Below are positions 56,475 through 64,000 of a stretch of 64,000 nucleotides of DNA, one piece after another. The translations under genes and the position numbers were made by a program. The notes under the pieces are model-generated. The model did no database searches, was not told where the DNA came from, and saw only the letters and a program-made list of their open reading frames with translations. The stretch's first letter is position 1, and each line of letters starts with the position of its first letter. Source of the stretch: Desulfuromonas sp964536375 (lineage in GTDB: Bacteria; Desulfobacterota; Desulfuromonadia; Desulfuromonadales; Desulfuromonadaceae); assembly GCA_964536375.1 (NCBI GenBank), contig CAZHXF010000006.1, forward strand, positions 13,848-77,847. The letters are read 5' to 3'.

Positions 56475-59400
56475 CTACAGCCCAGAGTCATGTTCCGCGC
56501 GGCGTTGCCAGATATAATAAAGCAAAGGAATAACAACCAATGTCAACATGGTTGAGGCAAGAGTGCCAAATATCAACGTCAAAGCCAAACCACCGAACAC
56601 CGGATCACTAATCATTACCGCCGAACCGAACATAATAGCCAGAGCCGTGAGCAGAATCGGTCGAAATCTCACCGCTCCAGCCTCGAGTACAGATTCCTGC
56701 AACGAATAGCCGCGCCGCCGATAATCGAGAATAAAATCTATAAGTAACAGTGAGTTACGCACCACGACACCAGCCAAAGCGATAAATCCGATCATCGAAG
56801 TCGCGTTAAACGGCATGTTAAACATCCAGTGCCCGGGGAATATCCCCACCAAGGTCAAGGGAATCGCCCCCATAACAATCACCGGCAAAGTAAAAGATTG
56901 ATAATAACCCACCAGCATCAAATAGATAAACACCAGCGACACGATAAAAGCGGTGCCGAGATCACGAAAAACATCCAGAGTCAAACGCATATCACCACCC
57001 CACAAAACCTGCTCATGGGTAACATCATTGGGCTGTGACGCCACAAAGCCTAAATTAGCGGTGGTCAAACTAACACCATTGGGCAATTTCGCATTGTCAA
57101 ATATTTTATCCAAGCTCAAGGTCGCATACACCGGGCTGGCATTGAGCATATCACCCATAATATACACAACCTGATGCTGATCACGATCCATGATCGGCTT
57201 ATCTGCACTGGACAAATTAACGGAAACAATCCCGGCCAGAGAAATCTGTTTACCCTGCTGATTGATGATGCTCAGATCAAGAATCTGCTGAATCCACGCC
57301 CGATCAGCCCGCTTAAGCTGCACCACAATACTAACTGGCTCCGGCTTATCTGCACCACACAAAGTACCGATTGTGGCACCAACGACATACTCGCGGACCA
57401 ATTTCGCCACTTGTGCCGGAGCTAAACCAGCCAACAGTGCTTTTTCTTTGTCGACATGAATAGTATATTGCGCTGCGCTGGCAGTGACCGAATCATCAAT
57501 ATTTATCAGGCCGTAAATATCGCCAAATTCTTTTTTGAGCACAGTTGCGCTTTGGCGTAATTGTTCATAATCCGGTCCATACAATTCAGCCAGCAATTGT
57601 GAACGCACCGGCGGCCCCGGTGGTGTTAAAAACAACTTAATCCGCGCCTGAGGGAAAGCATCGCGTACACTGGCAAGATCGTTCCAAACACCAGTGGCAA
57701 CCTCGCTGGTATGTGGGCGATCATGACTGGCGACAATATTAACAACAACCTGCGCCAGATTGGAGCCAACGCGCATGGTATCTCCGCGCACCATACCCGC
57801 AAAGCTCAACGGTCCGCTTCGCCCCAGATAGGTTTCATAGTCGGTCACATATTCTGCCCGCCCCAGCACCTCACCAACAGCCATGGCAACCCGGTTGGTT
57901 TCATGTAAGGCCGTACCACTCGGAGTATCCACCTCCAATACAAAGGTGTTAACGTTACTATCCGGCAACATCTGCAGATTCACCCCCAAAGCACTGATCG
58001 GGCCGTTCATCCCTGCAGGGCGGATAAACTGCCACAGCGGCATCAACATGGATAACAGCAACAGCGCAATAACCACCATAAAAAACAGGTTACGCTGCCA
58101 TGAACCTTCCATAAGCGGTCTAACTGTCGCCACGTAACTGCGATGAAAAAAATCTTGCGGTTGTTCAGAACGCTCTTCCAGATTCTGATGATTGCGTGCC
58201 TCAATTAGCACCGCTTTTTTCTTGAGCCAACGCACAGCAATATACGGCACTACAACATCAGCCATCAGTAGCGAAGTCAACATGGCAACCGGCACATTGA
58301 TAGGTATCGGGAGCATAAACGGTCCCATCATCCCGGTGACAAACAGCATAGGAATAAAGGCGAGGATAACCGTCATCGTTGCCATAATTGTCGGGTTACC
58401 AATTTCATTGGTAGCACGCACAATAAGGGCACCGAAATCACGCACTGAGTCCTTGGTATGCTCAATATGGCGATGGATATTTTCGATCACCACAATACCG
58501 TCATCCACCAACAAGCCCAATGAAAGAATCAGGGCAAACAGCGAAATGCGGTTTATGGTGTGCCCAAATATCCAGCCTACTCCCAGCACCACAAACAGAG
58601 TGAGCGGAACGGTGAGAGTGATGACAGCAGCTTCGCGCCAACCGAGAAATATCAGCAGAATTAATGCAACCACCCCTATGGCGATAGATAAATGCTCCAT
58701 AAGAGTGTTGACCGCGTCGTCGGCCCGTTGACCATAATTGCGCGTAACAACGACATTAACCCCTTGTGGCAGGACTTCATGCTTTATGATGCTAATTTTA
58801 TCCAAGACATCATTGGCAACCTGTACCGCATTGGCACCGCTGCGTTTACCAATAGCCAGCGTAACTGCGGACATCTGCACCCCAGCAGCGACACCAGGGG
58901 TAGCTATGCCATAAGCAAAAGTTGTGTATTGATCCTGATGTAACGGACCGGATCTGACAGCAGCCACGTCATGGAGAAAAATTGGTTTATTGTTTGCCTG
59001 CCCAATTATCAGAGCACCAATTTCTGGAATTGAGCTACAAACATCGGTAACCCTTAAAGCATATTGGCGATTACTGTTTACTAGGTTCCCTGCGGGCAAT
59101 ACCACATTAGAGGCCCGCAACATATTGAGCACATCTGCCAGATTAAGCCCTGAACTGGCGAGGCGCTGTGGATCAATATCAATCCGAATCGCACGCTGTT
59201 GTCCGCCGATCACCCCACTATCCCCTACATCGGGGACACTGCGCAGTTGTTCAAGCACTCGCATGCCAATCTCACGCAGATCAATGGGATTGAATTGCTC
59301 CGAACTCAGCGCAATAGTCATGATCGGCACATCGTTAATACCAACACTCTTGACTATTGGCTGCATAGCCCCAGGGGGGAGGCGATCCATGTTACGCTGC

Positions 59401-59771
59401 AACTGATTGTACAACATCAGTAAGCTGCGTTCTTCATTTGCCCCCACCTGAAATTGCACGGTGACAACACCCATATCGTTGTTGGCATAACCGTAGGTGT
59501 GTTCAACCCCCTTGATGGTTGCCATTAGCGCTTCAAGTGGTTTCACCACATGATTATGAATCTCGGTGGGACTGTAACCAGGGCTCATGACATAAATTGA
59601 TGCTGCAGGGACAACGATCTCAGGATTATACAGCCGCGGCGTTACAAAAACGGCCAACACACCCCATAAAGTGATGGCCAGCATAATCAGCAGGGTAAGC
59701 TTGGTGTGCAAAAAACTCTTGGCCAGCCAACCGGCAAAATTCAGCGGCATCTCTTTATCTGGCGACTTCAT
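56475..59771 (-). CDS. RND efflux pump, AcrB/HAE1-like inner-membrane subunit
   Basis: Proton-driven transporter of 1098 residues with the twelve-helix, two-repeat RND layout: one N-terminal helix, a large periplasmic loop, helices 2-6, and the same again. Seen: NPEIVVPAASIYVMSPGYSP, LLVDDGIVVIENIHRH (TM4 acidic pair region), TVPLTLFVVLGVGWIFG, and GFIALAGVVVRNSLLLIDF in the second half. It resembles drug-type pumps more than CzcA metal pumps, but the substrate is unknown. Start overlaps the adaptor stop by four bases. Confidence 0.93.
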   Translation of the reverse strand: MKSPDKEMPLNFAGWLAKSFLHTKLTLLIMLAITLWGVLAVFVTPRLYNPEIVVPAASIYVMSPGYSPTEIHNHVVKPLEALMATIKGVEHTYGYANNDMGVVTVQFQVGANEERSLLMLYNQLQRNMDRLPPGAMQPIVKSVGINDVPIMTIALSSEQFNPIDLREIGMRVLEQLRSVPDVGDSGVIGGQQRAIRIDIDPQRLASSGLNLADVLNMLRASNVVLPAGNLVNSNRQYALRVTDVCSSIPEIGALIIGQANNKPIFLHDVAAVRSGPLHQDQYTTFAYGIATPGVAAGVQMSAVTLAIGKRSGANAVQVANDVLDKISIIKHEVLPQGVNVVVTRNYGQRADDAVNTLMEHLSIAIGVVALILLIFLGWREAAVITLTVPLTLFVVLGVGWIFGHTINRISLFALILSLGLLVDDGIVVIENIHRHIEHTKDSVRDFGALIVRATNEIGNPTIMATMTVILAFIPMLFVTGMMGPFMLPIPINVPVAMLTSLLMADVVVPYIAVRWLKKKAVLIEARNHQNLEERSEQPQDFFHRSYVATVRPLMEGSWQRNLFFMVVIALLLLSMLMPLWQFIRPAGMNGPISALGVNLQMLPDSNVNTFVLEVDTPSGTALHETNRVAMAVGEVLGRAEYVTDYETYLGRSGPLSFAGMVRGDTMRVGSNLAQVVVNIVASHDRPHTSEVATGVWNDLASVRDAFPQARIKLFLTPPGPPVRSQLLAELYGPDYEQLRQSATVLKKEFGDIYGLINIDDSVTASAAQYTIHVDKEKALLAGLAPAQVAKLVREYVVGATIGTLCGADKPEPVSIVVQLKRADRAWIQQILDLSIINQQGKQISLAGIVSVNLSSADKPIMDRDQHQVVYIMGDMLNASPVYATLSLDKIFDNAKLPNGVSLTTANLGFVASQPNDVTHEQVLWGGDMRLTLDVFRDLGTAFIVSLVFIYLMLVGYYQSFTLPVIVMGAIPLTLVGIFPGHWMFNMPFNATSMIGFIALAGVVVRNSLLLIDFILDYRRRGYSLQESVLEAGAVRFRPILLTALAIMFGSAVMISDPVFGGLALTLIFGTLASTMLTLVVIPLLYYIWQRRAEHDSGL

Positions 59772-60859
59772 ACGCTGCCGCCCGTAACTAACTGCACCTT
59801 AACCCCATTATTGAGTTTACCCTCGGCACTGACTACGACCTGCTCGCCAGCTACTACACCGGAAAGCACTATCAACCCGGCGGCACGACTTCCACCCAGA
59901 CGAACCATGCGAAAAGTGACTACGCCGCCATTATGCAGCACAAACACACCATCAATACCGGCGCGGCGCTGGATGGCCGACTGTGGCAACAGTATCCCCG
60001 GCTGAGTAGCAACCTGAATCTGTACTCTGGCGAAAGCGCCGCTGCGAGCACTACTGTCCTCAGGAAGATTGAGTTTAACACTATGGCTATGAGTCACAGG
60101 ATCCGCGGCGTCAACCAAACGTGCAACCGTCGCCCGCACACGCTGTGGCTGATAATTGCTGTCATCAATCACAACGGGGACCATCTGCCCGATACGCAAT
60201 TGCTCAAAAGCACGTTGACTCACCTGTACCAGCACCTGAAAATGCCCTGCGCTCTGGAGAACCATCAGGGGCTGACCCGGAGCGGCCAATTGACCAAGAT
60301 CAATATATTTAGTCACGACGGTACCGGCAAATGGAGCACGAACATCGACATAGTTCAATTGGGCCTGTGCCTGGAGTAGAGCAGCCTTGGCGGCAGCACG
60401 GTTGCCCTGAGCAACCCGGTACCCCATCTCAACCTGCTGAAACTGCTGCTGTGGAATAGCTTGCTGCTGATACAATTCAGAAAACCGCTGATAATTGGCG
60501 GTGGCATCGGCAAGCACCGATTCAGCGTTGGCTACGCCAGCTTGTGCCTGGGCAATTGCACCATTGATATCGCTGGCATCGAGAGATAACAGTAACTCCC
60601 CTTTTTGCACCTGTTGCCCTTCATGCACCGGCAAGGTTTTGACATAACCCATCAGGCGAGAAGCAACTTGCACCTCGTTGGTTGAGTTTACACTACCAGG
60701 AAATGTTGCAAAAATAGGCAAAGACTGTTCGCATACCACAACTACCTGAGCTTTTATCTCAGCAGCAGTTAAACTCTGTGCAGCTGCAAAAACCGAATTC
60801 TGGCAAAGCAACAGCGCAATCCCCACAAAACAGCATAGTCTCATTGATTTATTCAGCAT
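59768..60859 (-). CDS. RND efflux adaptor (membrane fusion protein)
   Basis: Periplasmic adaptor joining the pump to the outer-membrane channel. A signal peptide (hydrophobic CCFVGIALLLCQ) precedes the lipoyl half-motif VHEGQQVQKGELLLSLDASD, a coiled-coil hairpin rich in alanine and glutamine (about 95-160), the second half-motif VRAPFAGTV and a beta-barrel domain. The ATG at 60859 is used; TTG at 60871 and ATG at 60844 are alternatives. It lies between the channel and pump genes in one operon. Confidence 0.92.
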   Translation of the reverse strand: MLNKSMRLCCFVGIALLLCQNSVFAAAQSLTAAEIKAQVVVVCEQSLPIFATFPGSVNSTNEVQVASRLMGYVKTLPVHEGQQVQKGELLLSLDASDINGAIAQAQAGVANAESVLADATANYQRFSELYQQQAIPQQQFQQVEMGYRVAQGNRAAAKAALLQAQAQLNYVDVRAPFAGTVVTKYIDLGQLAAPGQPLMVLQSAGHFQVLVQVSQRAFEQLRIGQMVPVVIDDSNYQPQRVRATVARLVDAADPVTHSHSVKLNLPEDSSARSGAFARVQIQVATQPGILLPQSAIQRRAGIDGVFVLHNGGVVTFRMVRLGGSRAAGLIVLSGVVAGEQVVVSAEGKLNNGVKVQLVTGGSV

Positions 60860-60965
60860 TAGCGTTACCAATCCATTAAGTTATGATCAATTCAGTCAGT
60901 GTTGTTATGGAGAGACAAATCAACAGCGGTGGTGCGTGCACTCCCCATACAATTGACCACCTAAA

Positions 60966-62399
60966 TCAATTTGATGACATTACGCTGTTTATCGCATCGG
61001 GAGTCAAGCGCCCAATAGCCAAGAGGATCCCAGCACGCTGCATTGTCTGTTGATACTTAGCGGCAACCAAATCGTTACGCGCCTTATCCAGCTGAGCTTG
61101 AATCATCAACAGCTCTGACATGGTTGATACCCCTTTTTGATAACGCAACAGCTCCAACCGTTCAGCCTCCTCGGCCTGCGTTATAGACAGTTCACACACC
61201 CTGACCCGTTCGGCTGCAAGAGTAGCATCGCGCCAGGCCGCATCAAGCTGCAAGCGTAACCGATCACGCATCAGGCTTAAATTGGCAGTTTGTTGATTTA
61301 GACGTGCATTAGCCTGGTTAACTGAACCGCGCCGAACCCCGAAATCAAACACATCCCAGCTCAACACCCCGGCAACCATACTTGACGCATGTCCACCAAC
61401 TTGGAAATCAGGATTATTCCACTCCTCACTGAGCATCAAGTTGAAATGAGGCAGATAATCTGCACGCGCAATTTCCACATCTGCGCTCCCAGCAGCAACC
61501 TGTTCCTGCAAAGCACGCAATCCCGGATTGTGCTGGAACATCTGCTCACGCAACACGGCAAAATCATCTGTGGGCATGACAATTTCCAGTGTTTCCGCAA
61601 CAGCAAACGGTTGTTGCCCATCAAACCCAACCAGTACCTGTAACTGAGCGTAACTCTTAGCCAGATAATTTTGTGCTTCACTGTGTTGCAGCTTTACCGC
61701 ACTCAGATTCAACTGGGCGCGTAATTGATCATTGCGAGCAACAACCCCTTGCGCGCAAAGCTTGTCCGTCAGTTCACTATAGGACTTGGCTACCTGCACA
61801 GTTTTAATGGCAACAGTTACAAAACCTGCAGCCGTGCGTACCCCTTCATAAGCCTTAAGCACCTCAAAGGTAAGCTGCTGACACGCCATGTCATCACCGT
61901 GATTAGCCGCATTGAGATAAGCCTTAGCCTTCACCAGATACCCATAAACTTTGCCACCGTTAAATATCGGTATCTGTAACTCAAGTTTACTCTGGTAATT
62001 ACGCGTCCATCCCGGATTATTAAGATTATCCGGTTCAACATACAGACCACCAGAAGCAGTAGGATCAAACTCGCCAGCACCAAAATCATTAAAAGACGCC
62101 TGCCCCTGATTAAGCTTCATACCTAAAACATTGAGGCCATTATCTGAGCCGCTAGCGCTGTAAGATGCGTGTAATTTGGGCAGGAGATACCCCCGTGCCT
62201 GTTGCACAGCACCTTGTGCTTCTGTAATTTTAGCCCGAGATAACAGCATCTGCGGATTTTGCTGCAGCGCCAACTGATTGGCTTCAGCAAAAGTCAACAC
62301 ACACTGTTTCTGCTCCGCCCACACCAGTGCAGACCAGCCAACACACAACAGAACAAGTACGACAATTAAGCGCAAAGGGGATATCATTTCAATCTTCAT
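60966..62399 (-). CDS. TolC-family outer-membrane efflux channel
   Basis: A 477-residue protein of the outer-membrane efflux (OEP) family. An N-terminal signal sequence (LRLIVVLVLLCVGWSALVWA) is followed by two OEP repeats with the typical LTFAEANQLALQQNPQ start and long glutamine- and alanine-rich helices, such as LERLRYQKG-like LELLRYQKGVSTMSELL near the end. It is the first gene of the operon, 106 bases ahead of the adaptor. Confidence 0.92.
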   Translation of the reverse strand: MKIEMISPLRLIVVLVLLCVGWSALVWAEQKQCVLTFAEANQLALQQNPQMLLSRAKITEAQGAVQQARGYLLPKLHASYSASGSDNGLNVLGMKLNQGQASFNDFGAGEFDPTASGGLYVEPDNLNNPGWTRNYQSKLELQIPIFNGGKVYGYLVKAKAYLNAANHGDDMACQQLTFEVLKAYEGVRTAAGFVTVAIKTVQVAKSYSELTDKLCAQGVVARNDQLRAQLNLSAVKLQHSEAQNYLAKSYAQLQVLVGFDGQQPFAVAETLEIVMPTDDFAVLREQMFQHNPGLRALQEQVAAGSADVEIARADYLPHFNLMLSEEWNNPDFQVGGHASSMVAGVLSWDVFDFGVRRGSVNQANARLNQQTANLSLMRDRLRLQLDAAWRDATLAAERVRVCELSITQAEEAERLELLRYQKGVSTMSELLMIQAQLDKARNDLVAAKYQQTMQRAGILLAIGRLTPDAINSVMSSN

Positions 62400-62565
62400 C
62401 TCTCTTATTTAAGGGATAATCGGAGATTGTTATTATGATCAGCCAATGGCACATCGGGCACCATCAAGAAATCTCGACAACAAAAGCTATAACCATCTGA
62501 TTGTACCAAAGTAACCGTACATAACCAGAATGTGACATTCATAGCCACGAAGAAAACGCTGAGAA

Positions 62566-63108
62566 TCATTCCAACAACTTTTTAAGGTAGCTCACAACTT
62601 GTGGAGCACTCCAGTCGATTCCCCCTATAACCTTCTCAACAACTACTCCGCTTTTATTGATTATAAAAGTTTCCGGATACTGGGATACTCCATACTGTTT
62701 ATGTACTATTCCTGCAACATCATAAGCAACAGTGAACTCTATCGGCTGTTGTTGAATAAATTTTGCTACTGTTGCTGGGCCATCGGCCTCAATATTAACC
62801 GCAATAATCTCCACGGGGCTACCTGTCAATATTTTTTTCAAGTTATTCATAGAGGGAATCTCTTCTCGGCACGGCGGACACCATGTCGCCCAAAAATTCA
62901 AAATCACCACTTTACCCCGCAGAGAAGACAAACGCACATCCTGGCCATCCATCCCGGTCAATTGAAAATCTGGAGCCATAGGCACATCCTGATGCATATC
63001 CAGCTGCTGGGTATTTTCACCAGAGCTATTGCCTCCCTGGTTCACAACTACAAAGGTCACCAACAAAACAATAGTACACACTACTATGCTAATAAAAATT
63101 TTCTTCAC
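62566..63108 (-). CDS. TlpA/ResA-like thiol-disulfide oxidoreductase
   Basis: Membrane-anchored periplasmic thioredoxin-fold protein, probably reducing apocytochrome c or other cysteine proteins. The start is a GTG at 63108 with GGGGAGG five bases upstream; the ATG at 63144 is less likely. The 180 residues comprise an N-terminal hydrophobic anchor (about 3-25), the thioredoxin domain with active site WCPPC (C77 and C80), and the cis-proline region SQYPETFII. It diverges from the methyltransferase gene to its right. Confidence 0.92.
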   Translation of the reverse strand: MKKIFISIVVCTIVLLVTFVVVNQGGNSSGENTQQLDMHQDVPMAPDFQLTGMDGQDVRLSSLRGKVVILNFWATWCPPCREEIPSMNNLKKILTGSPVEIIAVNIEADGPATVAKFIQQQPIEFTVAYDVAGIVHKQYGVSQYPETFIINKSGVVVEKVIGGIDWSAPQVVSYLKKLLE

Positions 63109-63271
63109 AACAACCTCCCCTAAAAATAATAGCCACAACTTCATGAATGATGAAGTGAGGACAGATCTGAATCACAATTACACATCAAAGCAATTGACGA
63201 AATTAAGCCTCACATGGAATACTCTAACCCTCGCAACTAATAAATGTCAAAGACCAGAAAGGATCAATAAC

Positions 63272-63874
63272 GTGGGGCGTAAATTCACACCATTTAATAT
63301 CGGCAGCAGATTTTGTATCTATCCCGAAGGCTACACACAAATAAACAATGACAGAATAAACATTACCATGGCTGCTGGCGCCTTTGGCTCAGGAGAGCAC
63401 GAAACAACCGCCTGCTGTCTGGAAATAATGGAAAAATTGCCGGAAATTCAAGGGGCAAGAGTTCTGGATCTCGGCAGTGGCACAGGAATTCTATCCATAG
63501 CAGCACTGAAATTAGGGGCAAAGAGTACCCTGTGTGTAGATATAGATCCAGTTGCAGTAGTCACGTGCCAACGCAACTGTGAGCTAAACAACACTACTAG
63601 CCAGGTTGAGCACCTGTGTGGCACCCTGGACAAGGTAAAGGAAACAGATTTCGATTTTATTTTGGGCAATATTTATGGTGATATCTTACTCGATATAGCA
63701 GCCGATTTAGTTGCTAAAACAGCGTCCCAAGCACCACTGCTATTGTCAGGTATGTTGTACGAATATAATTTCGACGTGCGCCAAAGATATCAGCGCTTAG
63801 GCTGTCAAGTAATTCAAAACTGTATGTTAGATGAATTCAGCACGGTATTGATGCGCAAAAAATCTATAACCTGA
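63272..63874 (+). CDS. Short PrmA-like (L11/ETFB methyltransferase family) SAM methyltransferase
   Basis: Protein methyltransferase of the PrmA superfamily: AAGAFGSGEHETT (the family's GxAFGTGxHxTT loop), motif I LDLGSGTGILSIAA, CVDIDPVA and FILGNIYGDILLDI. I chose the GTG at 63272, preceded by AAAGGA at eight bases, giving 200 residues starting MGRKFTPFNIG; the ATG at 63143 adds 43 residues of no recognisable conservation. Either way the roughly 100-residue N-terminal substrate domain of true PrmA is absent, so the target may not be L11. Confidence 0.72.
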   Translation: MGRKFTPFNIGSRFCIYPEGYTQINNDRINITMAAGAFGSGEHETTACCLEIMEKLPEIQGARVLDLGSGTGILSIAALKLGAKSTLCVDIDPVAVVTCQRNCELNNTTSQVEHLCGTLDKVKETDFDFILGNIYGDILLDIAADLVAKTASQAPLLLSGMLYEYNFDVRQRYQRLGCQVIQNCMLDEFSTVLMRKKSIT

Positions 63875-63912
63875 GTAGCACTAATCTTCCGCTCTGGTTC
63901 TGTCCCCCCTGT

Positions 63913-63987
63913 TCGTCATCCTCGCGAATGCGGGGATCCAGAGGGTTTGCATAGATTTCTAGACTCCCGCCTGCGCGAGAGTGACGA
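63913..63987. repeat. Palindromic interspersed repeat with 30-base inverted arms
   Basis: The arms 63913-63942 and 63958-63987 are inverted copies matching at 22 of 30 positions, around a 15-base centre. The left arm reads TCGTCATCCTCGCG, then GCGGGGATCC; such GTCATcCtCGCGAa-GCGGG-ATCC elements are interspersed repeats known from many proteobacterial genomes. Only one copy is seen in this window. Confidence 0.8.
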
Positions 63988-64000
63988 CCTTTGTGGCAAT

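Overview
The window is a stretch of a Gram-negative bacterial chromosome of moderate, slightly AT-rich composition. Gene order points to the Desulfuromonadales/Geobacter-Pelobacter lineage (inference from synteny, not a database search). Three blocks carry the argument: ribD-nrdR-dCMP deaminase-glyA-rpiB-fabF-acpP-fabG-fabD-fabH-plsX-rpmF-yceD; a DHH-CBS-poly(A) polymerase-type tRNA nucleotidyltransferase next to scpAB; and kdsB-pyrG-kdsADC-lptCAB-rpoN-hpf-ptsN-hprK-rapZ-PTS-metK-ahcY. Kdo, heptose and Lpt genes show an LPS-bearing outer membrane. Nearly everything is housekeeping; there is no CRISPR array, prophage, insertion sequence, tRNA or rRNA that I can support.

Layout. 1-10.3 kb, minus strand: riboflavin and one-carbon genes followed (upstream in transcription) by a complete type II fatty-acid synthesis operon driven by a near-consensus sigma-70 promoter at 10330-10357 and punctuated by internal hairpins. 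10.3-20.7 kb: fxsA, a methyltransferase, a translationally coupled AddA/AddB-like helicase-nuclease pair, a membrane-anchored sorbosone-dehydrogenase-like protein and hldD. 21.4-25.4 kb, plus strand: a malic enzyme-phosphotransacetylase fusion (with a codon-usage switch inside it) and threonine synthase. 25.5-33.6 kb, minus strand: an apparent operon rimI-pyrK-pyrD-DHH/CBS/PAP-M50 protease-scpA-scpB-rluB-yciI. 33.8-36.3 kb, plus strand: purM-purN-DUF523-rpmB.

36.4-56.3 kb, minus strand: from downstream to upstream, ahcY, a glycosyltransferase with an odd cysteine-rich tail, metK, ptsI, HPr, mannose-family EIID/C/B/A, rapZ, hprK, ptsN, hpf, rpoN, lptB/A/C, kdsC/D/A, pyrG, kdsB and fur. It couples Kdo-LPS synthesis and export to sigma-54 and a regulatory phosphotransferase network. 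56.4-62.4 kb: a tripartite RND efflux system in the order tolC-like, adaptor, pump. 62.5-63.9 kb: a TlpA-like thioredoxin diverging from a short PrmA-like methyltransferase, followed by a palindromic repeat at the right edge.

Two 100-N placeholders interrupt the sequence. One (23688-23787) has the same 55 bases on both sides and looks like an unmerged overlap at a terminator hairpin. The other (45677-45776) lies inside hprK and must hide more sequence than its length. I found no convincing new biological system. The observations most worth checking are the mosaic malic enzyme gene, the cysteine-rich glycosyltransferase tail, the AddAB-like pair and its setting, and the terminal palindromic repeat.
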